From Clostridia bacterium (GTDB lineage Bacteria > Bacillota > Clostridia > TANB77 > CAG-508), in contig JAAVXM010000002.1 of the NCBI GenBank assembly GCA_022790575.1, positions 1 to 36,500 of the forward strand: a stretch of DNA of 36,500 nt, read 5' to 3'. A model generated the notes under the pieces. It saw only the letters and a program-made list of their open reading frames with translations, had not been told where the DNA came from and searched no databases. Of the stretch, positions 1 through 7,713 are shown piece after piece; within the stretch, counting starts at the first letter, position 1; each line of letters begins with the position of its first letter. The position numbers and the translations under genes are program-made.

Positions 1-29
1 ACGATAGTTTGTATTATTCTATTAATCAT
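1..29 (-). CDS. 5' end of a divergent gene, product unknown (partial)
   Basis: On the minus strand an ATG at 29-27 is preceded, 8 nt upstream, by a perfect AAGGAGGT ribosome-binding site (38-45 on the plus strand). The frame is open to the window edge and gives MINRIIQTI. Only nine residues are visible, so no function can be proposed. Its leader region overlaps the first codons of the plus-strand adhesin reading frame. One of the two must therefore start elsewhere, and the better ribosome-binding site belongs to this gene. Confidence 0.55.
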
Positions 30-48
30 AAAGAAGTACCTCCTTGAT

Positions 49-2145
49 ATGGCTATGTTTTCCTTCAAAAACATCATATCAAATTGGTGCTTCTTTTGTC
101 TATTTTTATCTTTTATTTTCCCACATATTATTTATGCTATACAAAAAATATGGAATAAAAGCCAGAGTGAACTATTTGTAAACAACAAAGTGGCAACAGA
201 TGGTATAACTATTGTTGCATTAGTGGTCACACTTATTGTATTACTCATTTTGGCAGGAATAACTATCGTATATGTATTTGGAGATAATAGTGTATTTAAA
301 CAGGCATCAGAGGCTAAATTGAAAACAGATATTGCAGATTGGCAGGAAAGATTAGAGATATCTAAAAACTCTGTCTTTATAGAAGGTCTAGGAACTTTCA
401 ATCTTGACTACTATTTTGATTATATACAACAACAGGGTATTATTAACAATAGAAATACAGATGTTATAAACAATGGAGATGGGACTTATGACGTAACTAC
501 AAAACCAGGGTATGTATTTTTGGTAACATTAATACCAACACCTGAAAATCCAACAGATGCAGAAATAGAGTATATAGGACAAGCAGGAAAGATAGCACCT
601 ATTATAAAGAAATTGGAAGTTAATGCAACATCAAGCAGTATTACAGGAAAAGCAGTAGTAGCAAGATTAGGAAATGGAACAGTAGAATACTTTTATAAAT
701 TATCAATCGAAAATGACGGCGAATATAAAAAGATGAACTTTATAAGCGATGAAGAAGGAGCAACAGCAAACATAACTCCAGTAGAAGGTACAACTTATGT
801 AGTAAAGGTAGTTGCAAAAAATGAAGCAGGAGAGAATGAGTTAACAGAAGAGATTACTATAGGAGTAAAAGTAAAAAGTATTACCTTAGATAAAACTCAA
901 GCAATAGTTGCTCCAAGTGGAAGATTACAATTAGTGCCTACCATATTACCAGAAAATGCAGAAAATAAAAAATTAACATGGAGTAGTAGCAAGCCAGAGA
1001 TAGCAACAGTAGATGAAAACGGAATTGTTGTAGGTATAGCATTAGGCGATGCAGTAGTAACAGCTACTACAACAGATGGAAGTAATTTATCAACTAAATG
1101 TAATATAACAGTAAAAATACCAGTAACAGGAATTAGTTTGGACAAAACATCTGCAAAAGTAGAAATAGGAAAAAAAGTAACCTTGATAGCAACAGTATTG
1201 CCAGAAAATGCAACAAATAAAAATTTAACATGGAGTAGTAGTAATACAAATGTTGCAACAGTGAGTAATACTGGAATAGTAACAGGAGTAGCAAACGGAA
1301 CTGCTACCATCACTGCCACTTCTTCTGATAATAAGACTATCAAAAAAACTTGTAGTGTACAAGTAACAGAGGAAAGCAATTGGGAAGAGTTAGCTAAGAT
1401 AGCAAAAACAATATCAAAAAGTGGAATATCAAGTGAAACAAAAACAGCAACAGGAACAACAGATGATGGAATAGATTATAGTATTACTGTAGGAGATATT
1501 TTTAAAGTAAAATATGGAACAGAAGTAGTAAGAGTAAGAGTATTAGGATTTAATCATGATGACCTAGTAAATAAAAGTGCATATGCGGGGCAAACTTCAA
1601 CAAAAGCAGGAATTAGTTTTGAATTTCTAGACTACATGACAGGAGTAGATAAATGGAAAATGAATGATTATAGTAACACAAATTCAGGAGGATGGACAAG
1701 AACAACGATAAGAGAGAAACTAGAAAGCAATAAAGGAAAACTAAGTAACGCAAGTTATATTAAACAAGTAAAAAAGCCATATGCAACAAAATATGATAGT
1801 GATTCATTAAGTACTTATCCTTCTAATGACTATCTATGGCTGTTGTCAGCAGGGGAAATCTTAGGCAACATTAGAGAATTCGATAGTGGGTCTGGATGGT
1901 GTCTTACCCTAGAGGGCGTCCAGTACAAATTTTACAAAGATTGTCAGCTTAGTCTGTTGAGAGAGAACCCTGCATTGAGAAAAGGGCGTGCTGGATTTGG
2001 AGGTGAATCTTGGTGGCTTAGATCTCCTGCGATGAATAATGCTGGCTTTCCAGAACGTGATTTCTGTTGTATATCTTCGAATGGGCAGCCTTTTTTCTCA
2101 TCTTCCAATGCCGAATACGGTGTTGCCCCTGGCTTTTGTATTTAG
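49..2145 (+). CDS. Pilin-like surface adhesin with Fn3-like, two BIG_2 and a C-terminal DUF6273-like domain
   Basis: The protein has a type IV prepilin-like segment, G52 followed by ITIVALVVTLIVLLILAG (no Glu at +5), so it is probably inserted in or displayed on a pilus or pseudopilus. After it come a Fn3-like region (about 186-268) and two bacterial Ig-like domains (about 274-354 and 358-439) with the TWSSS...IATV signature. A C-terminal domain (about 480-698) contains LWLLSAGEI, WWLRSP (655-660) and ends in GVAPGFCI, typical of DUF6273-like, sulfatase-modifying/C-type-lectin-like folds. The start is doubtful. ATG 49 has no ribosome-binding site, lies over the leader of the divergent gene, and would give an abnormally long 52-residue leader. 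An in-frame GTG at 190 would give a five-residue leader (ATDG) but has a weak Shine-Dalgarno. Codon use and base composition change sharply after about 1855, with A becoming scarce. The ligand is unknown. Confidence 0.8.
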   Translation: MAMFSFKNIISNWCFFCLFLSFIFPHIIYAIQKIWNKSQSELFVNNKVATDGITIVALVVTLIVLLILAGITIVYVFGDNSVFKQASEAKLKTDIADWQERLEISKNSVFIEGLGTFNLDYYFDYIQQQGIINNRNTDVINNGDGTYDVTTKPGYVFLVTLIPTPENPTDAEIEYIGQAGKIAPIIKKLEVNATSSSITGKAVVARLGNGTVEYFYKLSIENDGEYKKMNFISDEEGATANITPVEGTTYVVKVVAKNEAGENELTEEITIGVKVKSITLDKTQAIVAPSGRLQLVPTILPENAENKKLTWSSSKPEIATVDENGIVVGIALGDAVVTATTTDGSNLSTKCNITVKIPVTGISLDKTSAKVEIGKKVTLIATVLPENATNKNLTWSSSNTNVATVSNTGIVTGVANGTATITATSSDNKTIKKTCSVQVTEESNWEELAKIAKTISKSGISSETKTATGTTDDGIDYSITVGDIFKVKYGTEVVRVRVLGFNHDDLVNKSAYAGQTSTKAGISFEFLDYMTGVDKWKMNDYSNTNSGGWTRTTIREKLESNKGKLSNASYIKQVKKPYATKYDSDSLSTYPSNDYLWLLSAGEILGNIREFDSGSGWCLTLEGVQYKFYKDCQLSLLRENPALRKGRAGFGGESWWLRSPAMNNAGFPERDFCCISSNGQPFFSSSNAEYGVAPGFCI

Positions 2146-2174
2146 TGAATTTATAATATGTGAGATTAAAAAGC

Positions 2175-2203
2175 TTGAAAAAAAGAAATAAAAGAAGTAT
2201 AAT
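2175..2203 (+). promoter_or_regulatory. Promoter of the CDF transporter gene
   Basis: TTGAAA (2175-2180), a 17-bp spacer and a perfect TATAAT (2198-2203) lie 40 bp before the transporter start. This is a good vegetative sigma-A-type promoter in the gap after the adhesin. Confidence 0.65.
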
Positions 2204-2242
2204 AACGCTAATAAAAAACATATATATGTAATAAGGTGGAAT

Positions 2243-3109
2243 ATGGAAAAGAGATTTGAAATAACAAAAAAAGTTGGAATATCTGGAATAGTTGGAAATC
2301 TATTTTTGCTAATGATAAAGGCAGCAGTAGGAATTGCAAGTAAAAGTCAAGCTATGATAGCAGACAGTATAAACAGTGCAGGGGACATATTAGCATCACT
2401 ATTAACATTTATAGGAAATAAAATAGCGAGTGTACCAGGAGATGATGACCATAACTTTGGACATGGAAAAGCAGAATATATATTTTCATTATTTATAGCA
2501 ATTTCAATGATAATAGTATCAATAAAAATGATAATAGACGCAATAATGAAGCTAATACATGGAAATGAAATAAAATTCTCATGGTGGCTTATAATAGTAT
2601 GTATAATAACTATTTTAGTAAAAGTATCATTATTTATTTATACCAAAAAGGCTTATAAAAAATATAATAATATATTGATACAATCAAGTATGGAAGACCA
2701 TAGAAATGACTGTATTATAACAACATTTACATTAATTTCAATAATTTTATCATTAAAGGGAATAACATGGTTTGATAGTATAGTTGGTATAGGAATATCA
2801 GCATGGATATGTAAGACAGGAATAGGGATATTTATAGAAAGTTATAATATTTTGATGGATGTTTCAATAGATGAGAACACAAAGGATATAATTTTAGATT
2901 TAGTACATGGATATAAAGAAATAAAGGCAGTAAATGGTATATCTTCAACACCAGTTGGATATCAATATATAATATTTTTAACTATAGCTGTAGATGGAGA
3001 AATGACAACATATGAAAGTCACAAACTGGCAGATAATCTTGAAAAAAATATAACAGAAATTGATAATATATATAAAGCGATAGTACATGTTGAACCAATC
3101 GAAAAATAG
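2243..3109 (+). CDS. Cation diffusion facilitator (CDF) family metal exporter
   Basis: This is a proton-coupled divalent metal exporter of the inner membrane. The 288 residues fit the family, with about six membrane segments and a C-terminal cytoplasmic ferredoxin-like domain (about 210-288). TM2 carries ADSINSAGD (D41, N44, D48) and TM5 carries D152-HRN-D156; HNFGHGKAEY in the TM2-TM3 loop is the family signature. The metal site reads N-x3-D / D-x3-D rather than the H-x3-D / H-x3-D of zinc exporters, which favours Mn2+ (or Fe2+) over Zn2+. That substrate is inference. The gene has its own promoter and an AAGGTGG site before ATG, and appears monocistronic, ending at a hairpin shared with the convergent SPFH gene. 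Confidence 0.88.
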   Translation: MEKRFEITKKVGISGIVGNLFLLMIKAAVGIASKSQAMIADSINSAGDILASLLTFIGNKIASVPGDDDHNFGHGKAEYIFSLFIAISMIIVSIKMIIDAIMKLIHGNEIKFSWWLIIVCIITILVKVSLFIYTKKAYKKYNNILIQSSMEDHRNDCIITTFTLISIILSLKGITWFDSIVGIGISAWICKTGIGIFIESYNILMDVSIDENTKDIILDLVHGYKEIKAVNGISSTPVGYQYIIFLTIAVDGEMTTYESHKLADNLEKNITEIDNIYKAIVHVEPIEK

Positions 3110-3169
3110 GGAGTTTTATAATAGAGAGATAGGGGAGAATATGACTTCTGGAATTAAGAACAATAAATA

Positions 3170-3199
3170 AAAATAGCAAGAGTTTTCTTGCTATTTTTT
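3170..3199. terminator. Bidirectional terminator between CDF and SPFH genes
   Basis: A perfect stem, AAATAGCAAGA / TCTTGCTATTT with a GTTT loop, is flanked by A-runs on the left and T-runs on the right. It can therefore end transcription from both sides of this convergent gene pair. Confidence 0.85.
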
Positions 3200-3204
3200 A
3201 TGTA

Positions 3205-4119
3205 TTAATTATTCTTATCTTTTACTTTGTCTGTAAAGACTTCCTTTGCAGCACCTAAGCTACTTAAAGCACCTGTTGCTTCAAAAGGAATAAATATTTT
3301 GTTTGCATCTCCTCTAGCAATTTCTTCAAGAGCCTCAAGAGATTTAATTTGTACAAGTTTTTCATCTGGGTCGGCAGATTTTATTGCCTCATACACCATT
3401 GCAATTTCACTTGCTTTAGCTTCAGCAACTGCTTTTATAGCTTGGGCCTCACCAGTTGCTCTTCTAATTTTTGCTTCTTTATCAGCATCAGCTTCAAGAA
3501 TTGCAGCAGCTTTTTTACCTTCTGCAATTGTAATATCTGCTTGCTTTTGAGCTTCAGATTCAAGAATTAAAGCTCTTTTATTTCTTTCTGCATTCATCTG
3601 TTTCTCCATGGCGTCTCTAATGTCTGGTGGTGGAGTAATATCCTTAATTTCTACTCTATTAATTTTACAACCCCATTTATCTGTAGCGTCATCAAATACT
3701 GTTCTTAACTTAGTATTTATAACATCTCTTGAACTAAATGTTTCATCTAAGTCCATTTCACCAATGATATCACGAATAGCTGTTACAGATAAATATTCAA
3801 TACCTTTCTTTAAACTTTGTATTTCATAAACTGCTTTTGCAGGGTCTGTTATTTGATAAAACAGAACTGTATCAACAGAAATTGTTACATTATCTTTAGT
3901 AATAACACTTTGAGGTGGAATATCCATTGTTTGTTGTTTTAGGCTTACTACACTTCTAACATGGTCAACAAAAGGTATTATAATTGTAAGACCAGCATCA
4001 GCTACTTTGTGAAATTTACCCAATCTTTCTATGATGTATACCTCAGATTGTCTAACGACTTTGATTGATTTAACTGCTATAACTATTATTATAACAAGTA
4101 ATGCAATTAAAAACCACAT
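3205..4119 (-). CDS. SPFH/Band 7 (stomatin-like, QmcA family) membrane protein
   Basis: One N-terminal membrane segment (about 1-18) is followed by a Band 7/SPFH domain (about 20-180). This contains the family motifs VRQSEVYIIERLGKF, SLKQQTMDIPPQSVITKDNV and AIRDIIGEMDLDETFSSRD. An Ala/Glu-rich coiled coil with EGKKAAAILEADADKEAKIRRATGEAQA comes next, and the 304-residue length is usual. The family oligomerises into membrane microdomain scaffolds. Partnership with the preceding NfeD-type gene is the classical arrangement in bacteria. The start is supported by AGGAGG 5 nt before the ATG. The gene is second in a two-gene operon. Confidence 0.92.
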   Translation of the reverse strand: MWFLIALLVIIIVIAVKSIKVVRQSEVYIIERLGKFHKVADAGLTIIIPFVDHVRSVVSLKQQTMDIPPQSVITKDNVTISVDTVLFYQITDPAKAVYEIQSLKKGIEYLSVTAIRDIIGEMDLDETFSSRDVINTKLRTVFDDATDKWGCKINRVEIKDITPPPDIRDAMEKQMNAERNKRALILESEAQKQADITIAEGKKAAAILEADADKEAKIRRATGEAQAIKAVAEAKASEIAMVYEAIKSADPDEKLVQIKSLEALEEIARGDANKIFIPFEATGALSSLGAAKEVFTDKVKDKNN

Positions 4120-4197
4120 ATTATCCTCCTTCTGACAAGTAAACTTGCCAATTAATTTATTTATTTTATTATAAATAACTAGTATTAATTATAGAAA

Positions 4198-4623
4198 CTA
4201 TTTTACAGGTTTTACTAAAACTCTAACTCCTTCAATACTTTCAATTTCGACTTCAGAATTTTTTGGGATATTAATACTCTCACTAGATTTTGCAGACCAA
4301 ATTTCTCCTTCAGATTTTATTTGACCTTTTCCAGTAACCCAATTAATATCTTCAATCACTATACCTCTTTTTCCTATGATAGAATAAACATTTGTTGGGG
4401 TAGAATGTTTTGTATCTAGTTTAGAAACTAATGGCTTTGTGGCTAGTAATAAAATAATAGAAGAAATGAAGAATACAGTAAACTGTATAAAAATATTGCT
4501 ACAGAAGAAACTTAGTATCATTGCTAATAAGCAACCAATTCCAAACCAAAACATAAAGAAACCAATTGTAAACATCTCAACTATGAAAAATACACCTGCT
4601 GCAATTAACCATATTTGCCACAT
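4198..4623 (-). CDS. NfeD-family membrane protein (short form, OB-fold)
   Basis: The 141-residue protein has two or three N-terminal hydrophobic segments (about 3-70) and a C-terminal OB-fold-like domain. That domain carries GKRGIVIEDI and a terminal EGVRVLVKPV, as in short NfeD proteins that pair with SPFH proteins. I place the start at ATG 4623 (MWQIWLIAAG), which has AAGGGAG 8 nt upstream. The GTG nine bases earlier overlaps that site and is unlikely to be used. It is the first gene of the operon with the SPFH gene, 78 bp apart. Confidence 0.85.
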   Translation of the reverse strand: MWQIWLIAAGVFFIVEMFTIGFFMFWFGIGCLLAMILSFFCSNIFIQFTVFFISSIILLLATKPLVSKLDTKHSTPTNVYSIIGKRGIVIEDINWVTGKGQIKSEGEIWSAKSSESINIPKNSEVEIESIEGVRVLVKPVK

Positions 4624-4655
4624 AAAAATCACTCCCTTCTTATAAAGTCATATAT

Positions 4656-4683
4656 ATTATACTACAAAAATTAGAAAATTCAA
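4656..4683 (-). promoter_or_regulatory. Promoter of the NfeD-SPFH operon
   Basis: Read on the minus strand, TTGAAT (4683-4678), a 16-bp spacer and TATAAT (4661-4656) lie just upstream of the NfeD ribosome-binding site. The match is good to sigma-A. Confidence 0.6.
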
Positions 4684-4764
4684 ATAGATTTGCGAAAAAA
4701 ACTTGTAAAATTAGGAAAAAAATGATAAGATTGAAAAAAATCTATATAAAAGGATGTAATTCAA

Positions 4765-6414
4765 ATGAAAAATAACATTAATTGCTTTAGTGGTCACACT
4801 CATAGTATTATTTATATTAGCATCAATAAGTATATCAACTTTGGTAGGAGATAATAGTATAATACAAAAAAGTAAAGACGCAAAAGAAGCAACAGAAATA
4901 GCAGAAGAAAAAGAAATGATAAATGTTGCAGTAATAAAAGCAACAGGAAGAGATAGATTAGGAGAATTAAAATATCAATTTTTTAAAGAAGAGCTAGATA
5001 AATAATAAAGAAAGATGCCAAAAGAGAATATGATTTAACTCCTAAAAAAGATACCAAAGAATATACAATAACATATTTAGATAGTAAAAGAAGTTATAAA
5101 GTAGATGGCGATGGAAATATTAAACAACAAGGAGATTCTACTGGAGATGCAAATATAAAAACAGAAAGAAATCAGAAGCTAACTATTTGTAGACCAGATT
5201 GGTGGGCAGAATGCGTTGAACAAGAATTTAATACGAAAAGTCTTATAGCCCAAATATATAAAATAGCAGACCGTACTGAAAATGATGAACTTAAAGTAAA
5301 GGATGGATTTGATGAGTCAATTTTACCAGAAAATTTTAATATGAACGAATGGGGAGAGGAAACAGGGAGAAATCCACTCAAAATAATTACAGAAAATTGT
5401 GCTCCAAAGTACACACTAGAGATAGAGAGTGGAATAAGTGAAAAAGATATCTATGTTGAAGAAGGCTTATATTTTATAGCATATGAAGATATAGAAACAA
5501 CATATTATGCTTATAGTGTGAATTGGGAGTTTATTCAGCTACCAGGAATAACTGGGAATGAGTATGAGAGTTTTAAGGAGAGTGATGCTAGTTTGCAACC
5601 ATCTTCTTCCGCTGGGGCGATTTACGTGAATGATAATATGAACCATATAAAAGTTTCAGGTGCGATATACAGTCATTCTAGGTATGCGAGTCTTGACATA
5701 GAAAACACTATAGACAACAAAGGAAATTCACCATTCATATATAAAATAAGATATGAAAAAAGACATGAAGGAAGAATTGAAACTGAAGAAAAAATAGTAT
5801 TCTTAAATCCTAGCAGTTCAGGAATTAATAGAAAAAGAGTAGAACAAATCCCAGCAGGTTCAAAAGTGACAATTCAACAAGTGTATACAGGAACTTCATA
5901 TAATCTAAATAGTTCAGAAGAAGTAACTATAAATGAAATATTAGCAGATGGACCAATAGCTAAAGCAAGTTTCAACAATTCATATAAAGATACAAAAATA
6001 ATTAGTGCAGCTGGAATATTGGACTTTGGGCTAGATGAAGATGGGAATTTTGGATATAGTGAAGAAATAACTGATAATAATTTATTAATGGAATGTCGTA
6101 ACCGAACAATACACTGTACCTATTCATTAAATGAACCAGAAGATGAGCCTAAATTTGTTAGATTAAAAGCATTTTTACCATCTGAACATGGTATCACATT
6201 CTCAGATTCTTATGGAAAATGGCTTCTTGATTCAGATGGTTGGTGGAATTATGTGGATATACTAAACAATGGAGAAACAACGCAAGGGCTTCATTTATTG
6301 ATAGATTTTGGTGATATAGATGGTGATGACCCAAATATAGACTTTAATGTAGGAGTAGTTGTAGAATTAGCACCAGTTTTATATGATGAAAGTGGAAACC
6401 CTTATGCTGATTGA
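4765..6414 (+). pseudogene. Pilin-anchored surface protein with SipW/TasA-like and Ig-like regions, broken by two frame changes
   Basis: A continuous product would be about 550 residues, but it is split across frames. ATG 4765 with upstream AAAGGATG begins M-K-N, then the frame is lost. The pilin segment TLIALVVTLIVLFILAS continues in the next frame (4769-5002) and stops at 5003. Coding then resumes in the ATG frame from 5002 and runs open to 6414. Restoring about 5 bases after the third codon would give MKNGITLIALVV, a normal prepilin start. Adding one A near 5002 would join EELDK to IIKKDAKREYD. The distal part has a Cna/Ig-like stretch (about 5650-5990, with IPAGSKVTIQQVYTG) and a camelysin/TasA-like end (KFVRLKAF, DGWWNY, GETTQGL). 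Translation of intact fragments from GTG 4790 or ATG 5341 is possible, but neither has a convincing ribosome-binding site. Confidence 0.7.
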
Positions 6415-6491
6415 CCAAACCAAGATTATGGAGATGTTAGTTAGTAGATAGTGCAAAATGTAAAACCTTATAAAGATGAAGGAGAATTCAA

Positions 6492-7073
6492 ATGAAAAAT
6501 AGTAATGGAATAACACTAATAGCTTTAGCGATAACAATAATAATAATGATGATAATAGCATCAGTAAGTATATATGTAGGAAATAGTAATATAAAAGATG
6601 CAATAGAAAATAAACAGCTAGCAGAATTAGGGATGATACAGCAAACAGTATTAGAAGCTTATACAAAATATCAAATGACTAGAAATGAAGCTATACTTGT
6701 GGGTGAAGTTGTACCATATGAAACAGTAGAAAGTCTTTTAAAAGAAATAGGTGAGGAACCTAAAATTATGAGGCAAGCAGGTACAGGAATGATTGACCCT
6801 GATGGCAATATTATTGATTCTATTTATTATGATGAACCAATAGAATGTGAATACTATAGGATGAGTGCAGATAGCTTAAAAAAATTAGGAATCACAGAAA
6901 CAGATGAAGAAGTGACATATATAGTAAACTATTCAACAGGAGAAGTAATAAATGAAACAACAATAAAAACAACAAGTGGGAAGCCACTATATATATATAC
7001 TCAATATATACTCAAGATACATACAATGAATTTAATTGAATTGATATATTACAATAAAATATTAATGTTCTAA
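6492..7073 (+). CDS. Prepilin-like protein, tandem copy 1
   Basis: Leader MKNSNG is followed by the hydrophobic helix ITLIALAITIIIMMIIASVSIYVG, a class III (prepilin peptidase) signal with Ala instead of Glu at +5. The mature part is a soluble alpha/beta head of about 165 residues. AAGGAGAA precedes the ATG. The protein is paralogous over most of its length to the next gene. It shares KDAIENKQLAE, the VVPYETVE-LLKEI block and the terminal VTYIVNYSTGEV-NETTIKTTSGK. After that block the two C termini differ: this copy continues with about 30 unrelated hydrophobic residues read from AT-rich DNA, which may be a decayed end. Pilus or pseudopilus subunit role is inferred from the signal. Confidence 0.78.
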   Translation: MKNSNGITLIALAITIIIMMIIASVSIYVGNSNIKDAIENKQLAELGMIQQTVLEAYTKYQMTRNEAILVGEVVPYETVESLLKEIGEEPKIMRQAGTGMIDPDGNIIDSIYYDEPIECEYYRMSADSLKKLGITETDEEVTYIVNYSTGEVINETTIKTTSGKPLYIYTQYILKIHTMNLIELIYYNKILMF

Positions 7074-7118
7074 AGATAAAAATATATTATAATTAAAACC
7101 AAATTAGGAGAATATTAG

Positions 7119-7646
7119 ATGGAAAGAAACAGAGGGATAACACTAATAGCTTTAGCGATAACAATAATAATAATGATAATAATAGCATCAGTAAGCATAT
7201 ACGTAGGAAACAGTAATACAAAAGATGCAATAGAAAATAAACAATTAGCAGAAATTAGGATGGTGTATCAAGCGGTACTAGAGGTCTATACAAAATACCA
7301 AATGACACAAAATAAAAATTTGTTAATTGGAGAAGTTGTGCCATATGAAACAGTAGAAAATCTATTAAAAGAAATAAATGAAGAACCTAAAATTCAAAGA
7401 GTTATTTTAAATCAAGAAAATCAAGAAGATGCAGAAAATGATGGTACTAGTAGTGTGACTGTAATTGCATTAGAGTACTGCAGATTAAATGCAGACAATT
7501 TAAATAAACTAGGAATCACAGAAGCAGATGAAGATGTAACATATATAGTAAACTATTCAACAGGAGAAGTAATGAATGAAACAACAATAAAAACAACAAG
7601 TGGCAAGCACTTATATTTATATTTTCCAGAACAGACAAAAAAGTAG
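7119..7646 (+). CDS. Prepilin-like protein, tandem copy 2
   Basis: Leader MERNRG is followed by ITLIALAITIIIMIIIASVSIYVG. The first 120 or so bases are almost identical to the preceding gene, then the heads diverge in the middle (residues about 90-130) and converge again near the C terminus. At 175 residues it ends cleanly in PEQTKK. An AGGAG site lies before the ATG. The pair looks like a recent tandem duplication with diversification of the central head. Processing by the peptidase at 23953 is likely, since no other prepilin peptidase gene is visible. Confidence 0.78.
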   Translation: MERNRGITLIALAITIIIMIIIASVSIYVGNSNTKDAIENKQLAEIRMVYQAVLEVYTKYQMTQNKNLLIGEVVPYETVENLLKEINEEPKIQRVILNQENQEDAENDGTSSVTVIALEYCRLNADNLNKLGITEADEDVTYIVNYSTGEVMNETTIKTTSGKHLYLYFPEQTKK

Positions 7647-7713
7647 AAGGATAGTTTATTAGGCTAAAAACTTAAGAAAAAGAAAAGAGATTTAAAAGAT
7701 AGGGAGTGATATT

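Noticed and set aside
897..1379. Long minus-strand open frame opposite the BIG_2 domains
   Set aside because: It is a hydrophobic shadow of a plus-strand coding region with clear domains; no ribosome-binding site and no family likeness.
3140..3169. Nine-codon frame MTSGIKNNK with AGGGGAG upstream
   Set aside because: Too short to support, and it lies directly before the terminator hairpin; chance is likely.
3227..3829. Plus-strand open frames within the SPFH gene
   Set aside because: They are antisense shadows of a well-conserved SPFH protein.
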